DNA of 64,000 bases from Nocardioides speluncae (GCF_003121585.1 NZ_QEOO01000047.1:1-64000), one strand, 5' to 3'. Counted from the first letter of the stretch, positions 15,810 through 24,777 are shown. Numbers and translations are program-made. Notes: a model not told the origin generated them from the sequence alone.

Positions 15810-17621
15810 ATGAAGGACGAGGAAGCAGAATCAGACGGCGCGCTCAGCCGGCGTACGTTGTTGGGCGCCGGTGCCGGCGCCGCAGGAGCGGCGTTCTTGG
15901 CGTCGACCGCGTCAGGGGCGCCGGCCGAGTCGGCCACGGCATCCGCGACGGCCAAGGCCAAGCATGCGGCCCGCGGCACCACCACGTTGCGCCGGACGAT
16001 CGTGTACGGCGAGCCTGGCGCCGGTGGCTACCGGCTGCTGAACAGCGGACCGGGCGAGCCGTACCTGGTCCGCGACGACCTGTCGGGCCGGGCGGACACG
16101 GGGCGCAGTCACCGTCGCCGGACCCTGGTCGCGTTCGGCCACCTGACCGACCAGCACATCATCGACGCCCAGTCGCCGGCCCGTACCGAGTTCCTCGACC
16201 GCCTCGACGATCCCGGCTCACCGTTCGCGGGCCTGGGGCTCAGCGGCGCCTACCGGGCCCAGGAGATGCTGTCGGCCCAGGTCGCGGAGTCCATGGTCCA
16301 GGCGATGAACCGGGTACGGCGTGGCCCGGCGACCGGTGCTCCTCTGCGCTTCACGATGTGCACCGGCGACAACGTCGACAACATGCAGTACAACGAGCTG
16401 CGCTGGCAGATCGACCTGCTCGACGGCGTGCGGATCCGCCCGGACTCCGGTGACCTGACCAAGTGGGAGGGCGTGGCCGACTGGGAGTCGTACGACGTCC
16501 ACTACTGGCATCCGGACGGCACTCCTCCCGGACAGGCCGACGACCTCAGACGCGCGAACTCGGGCTTCCCAACCGTGCCCGGACTGCTCGACGCGGCCCG
16601 GCGACCGTTCCGGGCGACCGGCCTGCGGACACCCTGGCTGAGCACGTTCGGCAACCACGACGGCCTGGTTCAGGGCACGGTCGCGGCCTCCGACCTGACC
16701 GACGCCATCGCCACCGGCAACATCAAGATCACCGATCTGCCTCCGGGCGTCGACCTGATCGCGCTGCTCCTCGGAATCCTGGCCGGCGATCCTGCTGCGA
16801 TTCAGCTGCTTTTCTCGGGACCTCGGCGCATTGTCACTGCCGACCCGGCCCGCCGCCAGCTGAGCCGGGCCGAGACCATCGCGGAGCACTTCCGGACCAG
16901 TGGGTGGCCCCGTGGTCACGGCTACACCCGCCAGAACCTGCGTACCGGTAACGCCTACTACGCCTTCGACCAGGGCCAGGTGCGCTGCCTGGTGCTGGAC
17001 AGCGTCAACCAGAACGGCGGCTCCGACGGTTCGCTCGACTCCGACCAGCTCACCTGGCTGACGGACGAGCTCACCGCCGGCAGCCGCCACCACCTCGACG
17101 AGACCGGCAAGCTCGTGCGCGGTGGGCGGCACGACAGGCTGTTCGTTCTGTTCAGCCACCACACCATCGGCACCATGACCAACAACACCGGTCCCGGCCG
17201 GGTGCTCGGCCCGCAGCTCCGGGACCTGCTCCTGCGGTTCCCGAACGTGGTGCTCTGGGTCAACGGCCACACCCACCGCAACAACGTCACCCCATTCCGG
17301 CGGCCCGCCGGGTCACCGGTCCCGGGTGGGTTCTGGGAGGTCAACACCGCGGCCCACATCGACTGGCCGCAGCAGGCGCGGGTCGTCGAGCTCGTCGACA
17401 ACCGGGACGGCACCCTGTCGGTGTTCGGCACCATCGTCGACCACGCTGCGCCGCTGCGGCCCGGGCGGCATCCCCGAAGCCCGCTCGAGCTCGCGGCGCT
17501 GTCTCGGGAGCTGAGCGTCAACGACTGGCAACACCGCGTGCCATCTCGGGATGCTCGAGGCGGGATCGAGGACCGCAACGTCGAGCTCCTCATCCCGGCC
17601 CCGTTCGCCTCACGGTTCTAG
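15810..17621 (+). CDS. Tat-exported metallophosphoesterase (TIGR03767-like), 603 aa
   Basis: Predicted secreted phosphoesterase. A Tat signal carries the twin-arginine motif SRRTLLGAG (13-21) followed by an Ala/Gly-rich h-region. Calcineurin-like metal-binding motifs appear in order: GHLTDQHIIDAQ (D-x-H), TGDNVDNMQYNEL (GDN), FGNHDGL (GNHD), FSHHTIG, and NGHTHRN near residue 487. The length and the long middle insertion match the actinobacterial PPA1498-type family. GGGGAGG precedes the ATG. Its stop codon overlaps that of the convergent M50-like protease gene by 3 nt. Confidence 0.88.
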   Translation: MKDEEAESDGALSRRTLLGAGAGAAGAAFLASTASGAPAESATASATAKAKHAARGTTTLRRTIVYGEPGAGGYRLLNSGPGEPYLVRDDLSGRADTGRSHRRRTLVAFGHLTDQHIIDAQSPARTEFLDRLDDPGSPFAGLGLSGAYRAQEMLSAQVAESMVQAMNRVRRGPATGAPLRFTMCTGDNVDNMQYNELRWQIDLLDGVRIRPDSGDLTKWEGVADWESYDVHYWHPDGTPPGQADDLRRANSGFPTVPGLLDAARRPFRATGLRTPWLSTFGNHDGLVQGTVAASDLTDAIATGNIKITDLPPGVDLIALLLGILAGDPAAIQLLFSGPRRIVTADPARRQLSRAETIAEHFRTSGWPRGHGYTRQNLRTGNAYYAFDQGQVRCLVLDSVNQNGGSDGSLDSDQLTWLTDELTAGSRHHLDETGKLVRGGRHDRLFVLFSHHTIGTMTNNTGPGRVLGPQLRDLLLRFPNVVLWVNGHTHRNNVTPFRRPAGSPVPGGFWEVNTAAHIDWPQQARVVELVDNRDGTLSVFGTIVDHAAPLRPGRHPRSPLELAALSRELSVNDWQHRVPSRDARGGIEDRNVELLIPAPFASRF

Positions 17622-18532
17622 AACCACTCCCGCCAGAACCGGAAGAGCACGTCGCCGAAGTAGACGCCATTGACGGGTGCGTCAGTGGCGTCTACCGGCC
17701 ACTGCACGACGTCGGAGAAGAGGTCGCGCAGCGGTGGCATCGTGAGCAGGGCGAACACGATCAGGATCCCGAACGGGTGCAGGGGAGCCAGGGCGGTGCG
17801 GACGCCGTCGGGCAGCCAGGGCTCCAGCGCGCCGTACCCGTCCAGGCCGGGCACCGGGATCAGGTTGAGGACCACGGTCGCCACCTGCAGGAAGGCGAGG
17901 AAGGTCAGGGCCGCCCAGAACGGCGCGTGCGGCTCGTCGGTGCTGGTGATCCAGTCGGGCCCGAGAACGGCGACCACGGCGAGGAGGACGACGGCGAGCA
18001 CGGCGTTGGTCGCCGGGCCGGCCAGCGACACCATCGAGGCGCGCAGCCTGCTACGGAGCCGGTGCTGGTGGACCAGCACCGCGCCGCCGGGCAGCGGCAG
18101 GCCGCCGTACGCCAGCATCACCAGCGGCAGCACGAAGGTCAGGATCGGGTGGCCGTACTTCAGCGGGTTGAGCTCGAGGTAGCCGCGCTCGGCGATCGAG
18201 TCGTCACCGCCGCGGTGCGCGACCCAGGCGTGCGCGAACTCGTGCAGGCACAGCGTCACCAGCCAGCCCGCGAGCACGAACACGAAGACGAACGGCTGCG
18301 CCGGCCCGACGTCCAGCCAGAGCACGGCCGCGCAGACGAGGGTGGCCGCCAGCAGGGCGAGGAAGATCCAGGAGACCCGGGGCGCCCGGGGGAGCCGGCC
18401 GCGGGCACTGCTGAGCCGGCGGCGTCGCTCGTGCGCCCGGCGCCGGCTGCTGAACTCCCGCTCGGTCTCGCGCATCCGGCGCTGCCACTCGGGGTCGGCC
18501 GAGAGTCGTCCCAACGGGTCTTCGTCGCTCAC
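17618..18532 (-). CDS. M50-like (site-2 protease type) membrane metalloprotease, 304 aa
   Basis: A polytopic membrane protein with the M50 zinc motif LCLHEFAHAWVAH (His-Glu-x-x-His, about 95-107) and the second metal ligand motif LNLIPVPGLDGYGALEPW (NxxPxPxLDG) near residue 225. Five to six hydrophobic segments surround these. Residues 1-50 form a charged cytoplasmic tail (RETEREFSSRRRAHERRRRL). It resembles the short Rv-type M50 homologues rather than RseP, with no PDZ domain visible. Substrate unknown. The GTG start is supported by a leaderless -10 and shares a 40-bp divergent promoter region with the HAD gene. Confidence 0.85.
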   Translation of the reverse strand: MSDEDPLGRLSADPEWQRRMRETEREFSSRRRAHERRRRLSSARGRLPRAPRVSWIFLALLAATLVCAAVLWLDVGPAQPFVFVFVLAGWLVTLCLHEFAHAWVAHRGGDDSIAERGYLELNPLKYGHPILTFVLPLVMLAYGGLPLPGGAVLVHQHRLRSRLRASMVSLAGPATNAVLAVVLLAVVAVLGPDWITSTDEPHAPFWAALTFLAFLQVATVVLNLIPVPGLDGYGALEPWLPDGVRTALAPLHPFGILIVFALLTMPPLRDLFSDVVQWPVDATDAPVNGVYFGDVLFRFWREWF

Positions 18533-18538
18533 CCTTGC

Positions 18539-18566
18539 AGGTTATCCGGCCGGCCCGCCCTAAAAT
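18539..18566. promoter_or_regulatory. Back-to-back leaderless -10 elements, M50-like protease and HAD genes
   Basis: Minus strand TAACCT (18539-18544) ends 6 nt before GTG 18532; plus strand TAAAAT (18561-18566) ends 6 nt before ATG 18573. The whole divergent spacer is 40 bp. Confidence 0.6.
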
Positions 18567-18572
18567 CCGCTC

Positions 18573-19274
18573 ATGGGAATGGACGCGGTGATCTTCGACT
18601 GGGGCGGCACCCTCACGCCGTGGCACACCGTCGACTTCGATGACGAGGCGCGGGCGCTGGCGGAGGCGGCGGTGGAGCACGACCTGCCGCCCGAGGAGGT
18701 CGTGGCCAAGCTCCGCGACGCTAACCAGACCGTCTGGGGCCGATCTCGCGACCACCACCAGAGCGCCACCGTGGCCGACCTGTTCAACGAGGCCGGGATC
18801 GGCCACGACATCGACCTGCTCACGGCGTACCGGGAGTTCTGGCGCCCGCACACCGAGACCGACCCCGAAGCCGTACCGCTGTTCACCGAGCTCCGCGAGC
18901 GTGGGATCAAGGTCGGCATCCTGTCCAACACGATCTGGCCGCGCGGCTGGCACCGGGAGATCTTCGAGCGCGACGGCCTGCTGGACCTGATCGACGGCGA
19001 CGTCTACACCAGCGAGTTGCCCTGGACCAAGCCGTCCGAGCGCGCCTTCCGGGCCGCGATGGACGCCGTCGGCGCCACCGACCCGGCGCGCTGCGCGTTC
19101 GTCGGCGACCGTCTGTACGACGACATCTGGGGCGCTCACAACGCCGGCCTGAGGGCCATCCACGTCCCGCACAGCGACATCCCGCCGGAGCAGATCGGGC
19201 ACTCCGAGGGCGAGCCGGACGCGGTCGCCCACCGGCTTCTGGACGTCGGCGCGATCGTGGCCGGCTGGAGCTGA
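18573..19274 (+). CDS. HAD superfamily hydrolase, 233 aa
   Basis: A haloacid dehalogenase-type hydrolase. Motif I is VIFDWGGTLTPW with nucleophile Asp9; the usual second Asp (D+2) is Gly11, as in dehalogenase-like and epoxide-hydrolase-like members rather than typical phosphatases. Motif II is GILSNTIWP, the motif III lysine is in WTKPSERAF, and motif IV is FVGDRLYDDIWGA. The cap domain (about 17-95) is alpha-helical. The substrate cannot be predicted. Leaderless start. Confidence 0.88.
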   Translation: MGMDAVIFDWGGTLTPWHTVDFDDEARALAEAAVEHDLPPEEVVAKLRDANQTVWGRSRDHHQSATVADLFNEAGIGHDIDLLTAYREFWRPHTETDPEAVPLFTELRERGIKVGILSNTIWPRGWHREIFERDGLLDLIDGDVYTSELPWTKPSERAFRAAMDAVGATDPARCAFVGDRLYDDIWGAHNAGLRAIHVPHSDIPPEQIGHSEGEPDAVAHRLLDVGAIVAGWS

Positions 19275-19277
19275 CCA

Positions 19278-19301
19278 GGATCCAGCGCTTTGCCTGGATC
19301 C
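19278..19301 (+). terminator. Hairpin after HAD gene
   Basis: Perfect 8-bp inverted repeat GGATCCAG / CTGGATCC with an 8-nt loop, 3 nt after the HAD stop. T-rich sequence (GTTCTTT) follows about 13 nt later, so it is a weak terminator; it could instead be an operator of the M43 gene. Confidence 0.45.
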
Positions 19302-19393
19302 ACGCTTGACCCTGTTCTTTCCGTGACGGGTGATGCACGATCCTCCGTCAACGGCACCCACCGCCAGGGGTGCCCACTCGGAAGGACTGGATC

Positions 19394-20344
19394 ATGCGTC
19401 TCAAGCAGCTTCGAATGGCCGGCGCCGCGGCAGCCCTGGTCACGGTCGGGATGGTCGCGAGCGGGCTCAGCGCGCAGGCGCAGCCGGGTCCTGACAGCCT
19501 CGGCTCCGGTGGTACGGACTTCTTCGACTGCATCGTGCCGGAGGCCGGCGGCGACGCGGCCGACGCACGGGGCGGCCACGGCGGGCTCGACCACCCGCAT
19601 GTCAGCCGCGCCGAGCAGGCCGCGATCGAGAAGCAGACCAAGGCCCTGCTGGACAGGAAGGGGCTCTCGCTGAGTGAGGCCGCGGCCGCCTCCGCCACCA
19701 TCCCCACCTACGTCCACGTGATGGCCGCCGCGAACGGCGACGGCGACGTCACCGACGCCCAGATCGCCGACCAGATCGACGTACTCAACAACACCTTCGC
19801 GGGCGGCGAGTCGGGCGATGCCGCCAACACCGGCTTCACCTTCTCTCTGGCCGGGGTGGACCGCTTCTTCAACGACACCTGGCACGTCGACGGCAACAGC
19901 TCGAAGTACCGGGCGCAGACCCGCCAGGGCGGCACGAACGCGCTGAACATCTGGCTGGTCGACTTCGAATACCTCGGTGTCGCGACCTTCCCGTGGGGCG
20001 GCAACAAGAAGATCGACGGCGTCCGGGTGCACTTCGACTCGCTCCCCGGCGGCGGCATCGCCAACTTCAACCTCGGCGAGACCGCGACCCACGAGGTCGG
20101 CCACTGGATGGGGCTCTACCACACCTTCCAGGGCGGCTGTACGGCGAAGAACGACGAGGTCGCGGACACGCCCGCGCAGAGCGGCTCGACCAGTGGCTGC
20201 CCGATCGGCCGGGACTCGTGCAACCTGCCCGGCGTGGACCCGATCCACAACTACATGGACTACAGCTACGACTCTTGCTACAACCAGTTCACCCCGGGCC
20301 AGAGTGACCGGATGGCCCAGATGTGGGCGGCGCATCGCGGCTGA
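19394..20344 (+). CDS. Secreted M43 (pappalysin-like) zinc metalloprotease, 316 aa
   Basis: A signal peptide covers about residues 1-29 (MAGAAAALVTVGMVASGLSA). A propeptide-like stretch precedes the catalytic domain, which starts near IPTYVHVM. The extended metzincin zinc motif HEVGHWMGLYH (HExxHxxGxxH) lies near residue 233. The Met-turn is in NYMDYSYDSC near the C-terminus. Cysteines in this half (GGC, SGCPIG, DSC, NLP region) are likely disulfides as in other M43 family members. The ATG at 19394 follows GGAAGGA at good spacing. It ends in a strong terminator. Confidence 0.9.
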   Translation: MRLKQLRMAGAAAALVTVGMVASGLSAQAQPGPDSLGSGGTDFFDCIVPEAGGDAADARGGHGGLDHPHVSRAEQAAIEKQTKALLDRKGLSLSEAAAASATIPTYVHVMAAANGDGDVTDAQIADQIDVLNNTFAGGESGDAANTGFTFSLAGVDRFFNDTWHVDGNSSKYRAQTRQGGTNALNIWLVDFEYLGVATFPWGGNKKIDGVRVHFDSLPGGGIANFNLGETATHEVGHWMGLYHTFQGGCTAKNDEVADTPAQSGSTSGCPIGRDSCNLPGVDPIHNYMDYSYDSCYNQFTPGQSDRMAQMWAAHRG

Positions 20345-20355
20345 CCTGCGTGACC

Positions 20356-20391
20356 CCGGACCGCTCCCGCCCGAAGGCGGGGGCGGTCCGG
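20356..20391 (+). terminator. Terminator of M43 protease gene
   Basis: 16-bp stem (CCGGACCGCTCCCGCC) with tetraloop CGAA and a single G-U pair, 11 nt after the stop codon; followed by GTCGTTGTC rather than a pure T-run. Confidence 0.75.
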
Positions 20392-20586
20392 TCGTTGTCG
20401 GGCATTTCCGGCACTGGCAAGAGGTGTTCGAATCCGCATCAATCTGCAGGAAGTTGCAGTGCGTGAACTCGCAGGCGAATCAGGGGTGCTTTTCGCCTCT
20501 GGCTGATGCAAGATCTTGCAACAGAAGGTCACACTCCACCTCGTGGCTGACGAAGAAAGACCGTGCCGCAAGGCACACCAAACGTG
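20392..20586. other. Spacer between convergent terminators with two TGCA-N6-TGCA sites
   Basis: 195 bp with no convincing ORF, lower in GC than its surroundings, bounded by the terminators of the two convergent units. It holds TGCA-GGAAGT-TGCA at 20445-20458 and the perfect palindrome TGCAAGATCTTGCA at 20507-20520, 62 bp apart. A small RNA or protein-binding sites are possible; neither is shown. Confidence 0.4.
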
Positions 20587-20621
20587 GTCACCCACGTCCG
20601 GGCTTGCCCGGCGTGGGTGAC
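20587..20621 (-). terminator. Terminator of ferritin-like / lipoprotein operon
   Basis: Stem GTCACCCACG plus CCGGG with one bulge and loop CTTG, 28 nt beyond the stop of the DUF4439 gene; minus-strand GTTTGG follows. Confidence 0.7.
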
Positions 20622-20649
20622 CCACCAGGGTCACGCTGACAGGCCCTGG

Positions 20650-21084
20650 TCAGCGGTCCGTGAGTTCGCCGACTCCGGGGAAGATCTCGGGGCTTCCTTG
20701 GAAGGCGAGTTTGCGGACCGCTGCGTTTGTTAAGGCCGACACCGCCCAGGCCCGTCGAGCGCCGGAGGTGTGGGTGACCAGGTCGGCGTACGACGCCGTA
20801 CACGCCGCCTCCGCCGCGAGTGCCGCGCTGGTGATCTCATCGATCGTGACCGCCGGGTTGCTCAGCGCGTACGCCGGAGCGGCCGCGGCAGGCTGATCGC
20901 CGAGGTCTCGGATCTCGCGGGAGAGTTGGTCGCGGCGGTTGCGATGCACCAGATGACTCTCGCGGAGCCGCTCGTACAGCTGGGGGCTCGCCGACTGTGA
21001 GGTCCGGGCACCGAGGGTGCCGAAGGTCCAGACCGCGGCATGCTCGGCGGCCAGCGTCGCCTGAAGTGCTTCCAGCGGCGTCAT
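20650..21084 (-). CDS. DUF4439 ferritin-like protein, 144 aa
   Basis: An all-helical protein of the DUF4439 family, which has a ferritin-like fold. Helix 1 contains LAAEHAAVWTFGTLGAR, with the Glu-x-x-His/Ala type residues expected of a degenerate di-iron site, and helix 2 has ESHLVHRNRRDQL. A complete set of iron ligands is not obvious, so metal binding is uncertain. It is the second gene of an operon, starting with an ATGA overlap on the lipoprotein gene. The pair next to rimP is a conserved actinobacterial neighbourhood. Confidence 0.8.
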   Translation of the reverse strand: MTPLEALQATLAAEHAAVWTFGTLGARTSQSASPQLYERLRESHLVHRNRRDQLSREIRDLGDQPAAAAPAYALSNPAVTIDEITSAALAAEAACTASYADLVTHTSGARRAWAVSALTNAAVRKLAFQGSPEIFPGVGELTDR

Positions 21085-21617
21085 CCGGCGGGCTCCTTGG
21101 CTTTGGGCAGGACCGAGACGTGCTGCGCGACCGAGGCGGCCATGCTGGCCAGCACCCGAGCGAACTGCCCACTGCGGGCGTTGACCGCCCAGTCCTCCAG
21201 GCGCTGGGCGAGCTTCCGCTCGCTGGTCGTCACCCGGCTCAGCGCCTCGCCGCTCGACGGCGGCGCGGTGACCGGCGCGGACGGCGAGGTGCTCGGGTCC
21301 TGGTCGGCGCCGGAGTCGGCGAGCAGCGCGTGGTGTGCCTCGTGCATGGCGACCAGTCCGGCCAGCGCCTGGGCGAGCCCGACGTGGCGGTTGGCGGCCG
21401 CTCGGACCTCGTTCAGCGTGGTCGAGATCGACCGGGCGGCCTTGCCGGCCAGGTCGGTGTCGTGCTCCTCGTCGCTGAGCAGGGCGTCGGGACCTTTGCC
21501 GGGCGCGTCGTCCTCGGGTGGGTCGAGCTCGCAGCCGGCGAGGGCCGTGGCCGCTGCCACCGTCCCGACCGCGAGCGCGGTACGCCGGGAGACCGGGTGG
21601 CGGGGGGAGTCGAGCAC
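21081..21617 (-). CDS. Tat-type lipoprotein, helical, 178 aa
   Basis: Residues 1-30 carry a twin-arginine lipoprotein signal: PVSRRTALAVGTVAAATA followed by lipobox TALAGC (Cys about 28). The mature part starts with an acidic linker and is then mostly helical (about 50-175), with a His-rich segment MHEAHHALLAD that could bind metal. It is probably a ferritin-like partner of the downstream DUF4439 protein; that is inference from fold and coupling. The GTG at 21617 was chosen because TAGGGT lies 7 nt upstream. Confidence 0.72.
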   Translation of the reverse strand: MLDSPRHPVSRRTALAVGTVAAATALAGCELDPPEDDAPGKGPDALLSDEEHDTDLAGKAARSISTTLNEVRAAANRHVGLAQALAGLVAMHEAHHALLADSGADQDPSTSPSAPVTAPPSSGEALSRVTTSERKLAQRLEDWAVNARSGQFARVLASMAASVAQHVSVLPKAKEPAG

Positions 21618-21624
21618 GTCCGGC

Positions 21625-21630
21625 ACCCTA
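21625..21630 (-). promoter_or_regulatory. -10 hexamer TAGGGT of leaderless lipoprotein gene
   Basis: Minus-strand TAGGGT, 7 nt before GTG 21617. It selects this start over the GTG at 21626. Confidence 0.5.
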
Positions 21631-21729
21631 CAACCGGGGCGCCGCGCCGCCCCAGGGCGTCGCGGTCTTTCAGCGAAGGAGCAGCCGCTAAGGTTGTATT
21701 TCGACAACAGCACAAGGAGGTCGTCACCT

Positions 21730-22245
21730 GTGAGCCGAGCCGCCAAGGGCGGGCAAGCCGATCCGCTGCGCGACAGCATCGACGCGGAGTTGGCCGGCCC
21801 CCTCAGTGTTCTCGACCTCGACATCGAGGCGATCGAGATCACCCCTGCCGGCAAGCGCCGGGTGCTGCGAGTCGCCGTCGACAAGGACGGCGGCGTCACC
21901 CTCGACGACGTTGCTGCCGCCACCCGTGAGGTGTCGCGGATCCTCGACGAGTCCGACGTGATGGGCGAGCAGCCGTACACCCTCGAGGTGACCTCCCGCG
22001 GCGTCGACCGCCCGCTCACCTTGCCCCGGCACTGGCGGCGCAACGCCGGCCGGCTGGTCAAGGTGTCGCTCAGCGGCGGCGGCGAGCTCAGTGGCCGGAT
22101 CGGCGAGTCCGACGATGAGGGCGTGGCCCTCGAGGTCGACGGCAAGGCGCAGCGGCTGGCCTATGCCGAGGTCGGCAAGGCGAAGGTGCAGATCGAGTTC
22201 AACCGTGCCCAGGCGGATCTTGGCAAGAAAGAAGGCGACGCCTGA
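21730..22245 (+). CDS. rimP: Ribosome maturation factor RimP, 171 aa
   Basis: Needed for maturation of the 30S subunit. The N-terminal RimP domain (about 10-95) contains LDLDIEAIEITPAGKRRVLR and TLEVTSRGVDRPLTLPRHW, with the conserved S-x-G-(V/I)-x-R-P motif. The C-terminal SH3-like domain (about 100-160) follows. The GTG at 21730 has an excellent Shine-Dalgarno, AAGGAGGT, 8 nt upstream. The stop overlaps the nusA start (TGATG), so the two are translationally coupled. Confidence 0.93.
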   Translation: MSRAAKGGQADPLRDSIDAELAGPLSVLDLDIEAIEITPAGKRRVLRVAVDKDGGVTLDDVAAATREVSRILDESDVMGEQPYTLEVTSRGVDRPLTLPRHWRRNAGRLVKVSLSGGGELSGRIGESDDEGVALEVDGKAQRLAYAEVGKAKVQIEFNRAQADLGKKEGDA

Positions 22246-23225
22246 TGGATATCGACCTCAGCATCCTGCGGATGCTCGAACGGGAGAAGGAGATCTCGTT
22301 CGACGTGCTCGTCGAGGCGATCGAGCAGGCCCTGCTTACGGCGTACCACAAGACGCCGGGGGCGCAGGACAAGGCGCGCGTCGAGCTGGACCGCAAGACC
22401 GGCCACGTGTCGGTGCTGGCCTCCGAGCTCGACGACGAGGGCAACACCGTCGCCGAGTACGACGACACTCCGGACGGCTTCGGCCGGATCGCGGCGACCA
22501 CCGCCAAGCAGATCATCCTGCAGCGGCTGCGCGACGCCGAGGACGACGTCCGGTTCGGCGAGTTCTCCGGCCGTGAGGGCGACATCGTCTCCGGCGTGGT
22601 GCAGCAGGGCCGCAACCCCGACGACGTGATGGTCGACCTCGGCAAGCTGGAGGCGCTGCTGCCGCTGGGGGAGCGGGTCCCGGGTGAGAGCTACGACCAC
22701 GGCTCCCGGATCAAGTGCCTGGTCGTCTCGGTCCGCAAGGGCATGCGCGGCCCGCAGATCACGCTGTCGCGATCGCACCCGAACCTGGTCAAGAAGCTGT
22801 TCGCGCTGGAGGTCCCCGAGATCGCCGATGGCACCGTCGAGATCGCGGCGATCGCCCGCGAGGCCGGGCACCGCACCAAGATCGCGGTGAAGTCCACGGT
22901 CGCCGGCGTCAACGCCAAGGGCTCCTGCATCGGCCCGATGGGCCAGCGGGTGCGCAACGTGATGTCCGAGCTGCACGGCGAGAAGATCGACATCGTCGAC
23001 TGGTCCGAGGACCCGGCCGAACTCGTCGGCCACGCGCTGTCGCCGGCGCAGGTCACCTCGGTCGAGATCGTCGACGCGGCCGCCAAGTCGGCCCGGGTCG
23101 TGGTCCCCGACTTCCAGCTCTCGCTGGCGATCGGCAAGGAGGGCCAGAACGCCCGCCTCGCCGCCCGCCTCACCGGCTGGCGGATCGACATCAGATCCGA
23201 CGAGGCTCCTGCGCCGCAGGAGTAG
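22245..23225 (+). CDS. nusA: Transcription factor NusA, 326 aa
   Basis: Binds RNA polymerase and nascent RNA to control pausing, termination and antitermination. The N-terminal RNAP-binding domain spans about 1-105 (MDIDLSILRMLEREKEISFD). The S1 domain (about 110-180, GREGDIVSGVVQQGRNPDDV) and two KH domains follow; KH1 has GSCIGPMGQRVRNVMSEL and KH2 has LAIGKEGQNARLAARLTG. It lacks the C-terminal acidic repeats of E. coli NusA, which is normal for actinobacteria. Coupled to rimP. Confidence 0.95.
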   Translation: MDIDLSILRMLEREKEISFDVLVEAIEQALLTAYHKTPGAQDKARVELDRKTGHVSVLASELDDEGNTVAEYDDTPDGFGRIAATTAKQIILQRLRDAEDDVRFGEFSGREGDIVSGVVQQGRNPDDVMVDLGKLEALLPLGERVPGESYDHGSRIKCLVVSVRKGMRGPQITLSRSHPNLVKKLFALEVPEIADGTVEIAAIAREAGHRTKIAVKSTVAGVNAKGSCIGPMGQRVRNVMSELHGEKIDIVDWSEDPAELVGHALSPAQVTSVEIVDAAAKSARVVVPDFQLSLAIGKEGQNARLAARLTGWRIDIRSDEAPAPQE

Positions 23226-23280
23226 ACGCAGGCTCCTCAGCGATCGGAACCAGGGTGTGGCGCAACCCGTCGTACTGAGT

Positions 23281-24777
23281 ATGTGGACCCGCCTACTCGT
23301 GGCCTGCGCGTTCCTACTCGCGCTCACCTCGTGCGGCACGGATACCGGTGGTCCTGAGACGATCGCGGAGATCCATACCCAGCACCTCGACGGCGAGCCG
23401 GGCGTCGACTTTCCGAGCGTGCTCGCCACGGCCGGCGATGACGCTCTGGTGCTGATGCTCTCCGACGACGGTGTGCTGCAGCCGCACCTGTCCCGCGGCG
23501 GGGCGGCGTTCTCGAAAGGTGAGCCGTTGTCCACCGGAATCCGGTTCGCCGGTCTCGGCGGCGCGGTCCGGACGGCCGGCGGTTCCTGGTTCAGCCTCGG
23601 ATCCGGAGGTATGGAGCGTGTCGACGGCGACGACCGGGCCACCTACCGCCCGATCGGGCTGCGCAGTGACGACGGGCTGGCGTGGGAGGAGGTCACCGTG
23701 ACCGGCTTCACCGGGCCGGTTGAGTTCAACGACCTGGTCGAGATTGACGGCGCCATCATCGCAGCCGGCTCGTACCGCACTGCCGAGAACCCTTCGAGCG
23801 GCGGCTTCCGTGCGGCGGTTTGGGTGAGCTCCGACGGACGGCAGTTCACCGAGGTGGTCGTTCCGGGTGCAAGCGCGGCAGAGTCGTACGTCGGACACCT
23901 CGAGCTCGCGGACGGGAAGCTGCTCGCCGCCGGCCGCGTCGGCCGCGACGGCGCGCTGTGGGCATCCTCGGACGGCGGCCGGACCTGGGCTGCCTCGGAC
24001 GACCCTGTCGTGCGCGACGCATACGCACTGAGCGGCCTCGAGGCGACCGGCCGAACCGTGGTCGCGACCCCGGCGGAGGACGCCGGTCACCTCCTGCGTT
24101 CCACGGACGGCGGTGCGACCTGGGCCAAGGTGACCGCGCCGGGTGGCGGCGGCGAGGGCTGGTCTCCGCTGTGGTCGGCGGCTGGGCGCTTCATGACCAT
24201 TGGGGGCGGGAACGGCGAGGCCTGGTCGCGGCCAGAAGTCTGCTACGCCGACCTTGGCCAATGCGGCCGAGCGCCGGACGCTGCCCTCTTCGCCAGCGAG
24301 GACGGCGTGGACTGGACTCGCCTCGACACAACGGGCCTCGGCGAGGTCGACGAGGTGGCCGGCACCGACAGCGGCAGCACGTTGGTGCTGGCCGGCGCGG
24401 ACGGAGGATTGTCTCTGGGCACCTGGCCGGCCGGGGCCGACCTGCCAGTCGGCCAGGGGCCGGCGGATCCCCACACGATCGAGCTCACGACGCCTCCGGC
24501 CGACGGGCAGCCCGAGGTGGGCGTGCGCTACCACGCACCGTTCTACGTGCACTGCGGCATGGACTGGTTCTGGCTCGGGGAGACAACCTGGCGCCGTACC
24601 GACGCCGGACCGGGCCTGGAGGCCGGTGCCGAGGCGACGGCCGACTGGCCGGTCTCGGGACAGATGATCTACGGCTATGCGACCGTCCAGGCGGACGGCC
24701 TGCTCGAGTACAGCATCGACGGCGGAGAGGTGATCGCGACGTACGAGCGGGCGTCAGGCGCTCCGGGGTGCATGTGA
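23281..24777 (+). CDS. Lipoprotein with BNR/Asp-box (sialidase-type propeller) repeats, 498 aa
   Basis: The N-terminal signal ends in lipobox LALTSC (Cys18 from this start). At least four Asp-box repeats are spread through the middle: SSDGRQFTEV, SSDGGRTWAAS, STDGGATWAKV and SEDGVDWTRL. They indicate a BNR beta-propeller of sialidase/YCF48-like type; no sialidase catalytic residues are recognisable. Cysteines in PEVCYADLGQCG and the C-terminal HCGMDW probably form disulfides. GTG 23257 (8 residues longer) is an alternative start. Inserted between nusA and ylxR; its end overlaps the convergent GH16-like gene by 24 nt. Confidence 0.75.
   Translation: MWTRLLVACAFLLALTSCGTDTGGPETIAEIHTQHLDGEPGVDFPSVLATAGDDALVLMLSDDGVLQPHLSRGGAAFSKGEPLSTGIRFAGLGGAVRTAGGSWFSLGSGGMERVDGDDRATYRPIGLRSDDGLAWEEVTVTGFTGPVEFNDLVEIDGAIIAAGSYRTAENPSSGGFRAAVWVSSDGRQFTEVVVPGASAAESYVGHLELADGKLLAAGRVGRDGALWASSDGGRTWAASDDPVVRDAYALSGLEATGRTVVATPAEDAGHLLRSTDGGATWAKVTAPGGGGEGWSPLWSAAGRFMTIGGGNGEAWSRPEVCYADLGQCGRAPDAALFASEDGVDWTRLDTTGLGEVDEVAGTDSGSTLVLAGADGGLSLGTWPAGADLPVGQGPADPHTIELTTPPADGQPEVGVRYHAPFYVHCGMDWFWLGETTWRRTDAGPGLEAGAEATADWPVSGQMIYGYATVQADGLLEYSIDGGEVIATYERASGAPGCM

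Noticed and set aside
19306..19334. TTGACC as a -35 for the M43 gene
   Set aside because: No acceptable -10 at 16-18 nt.
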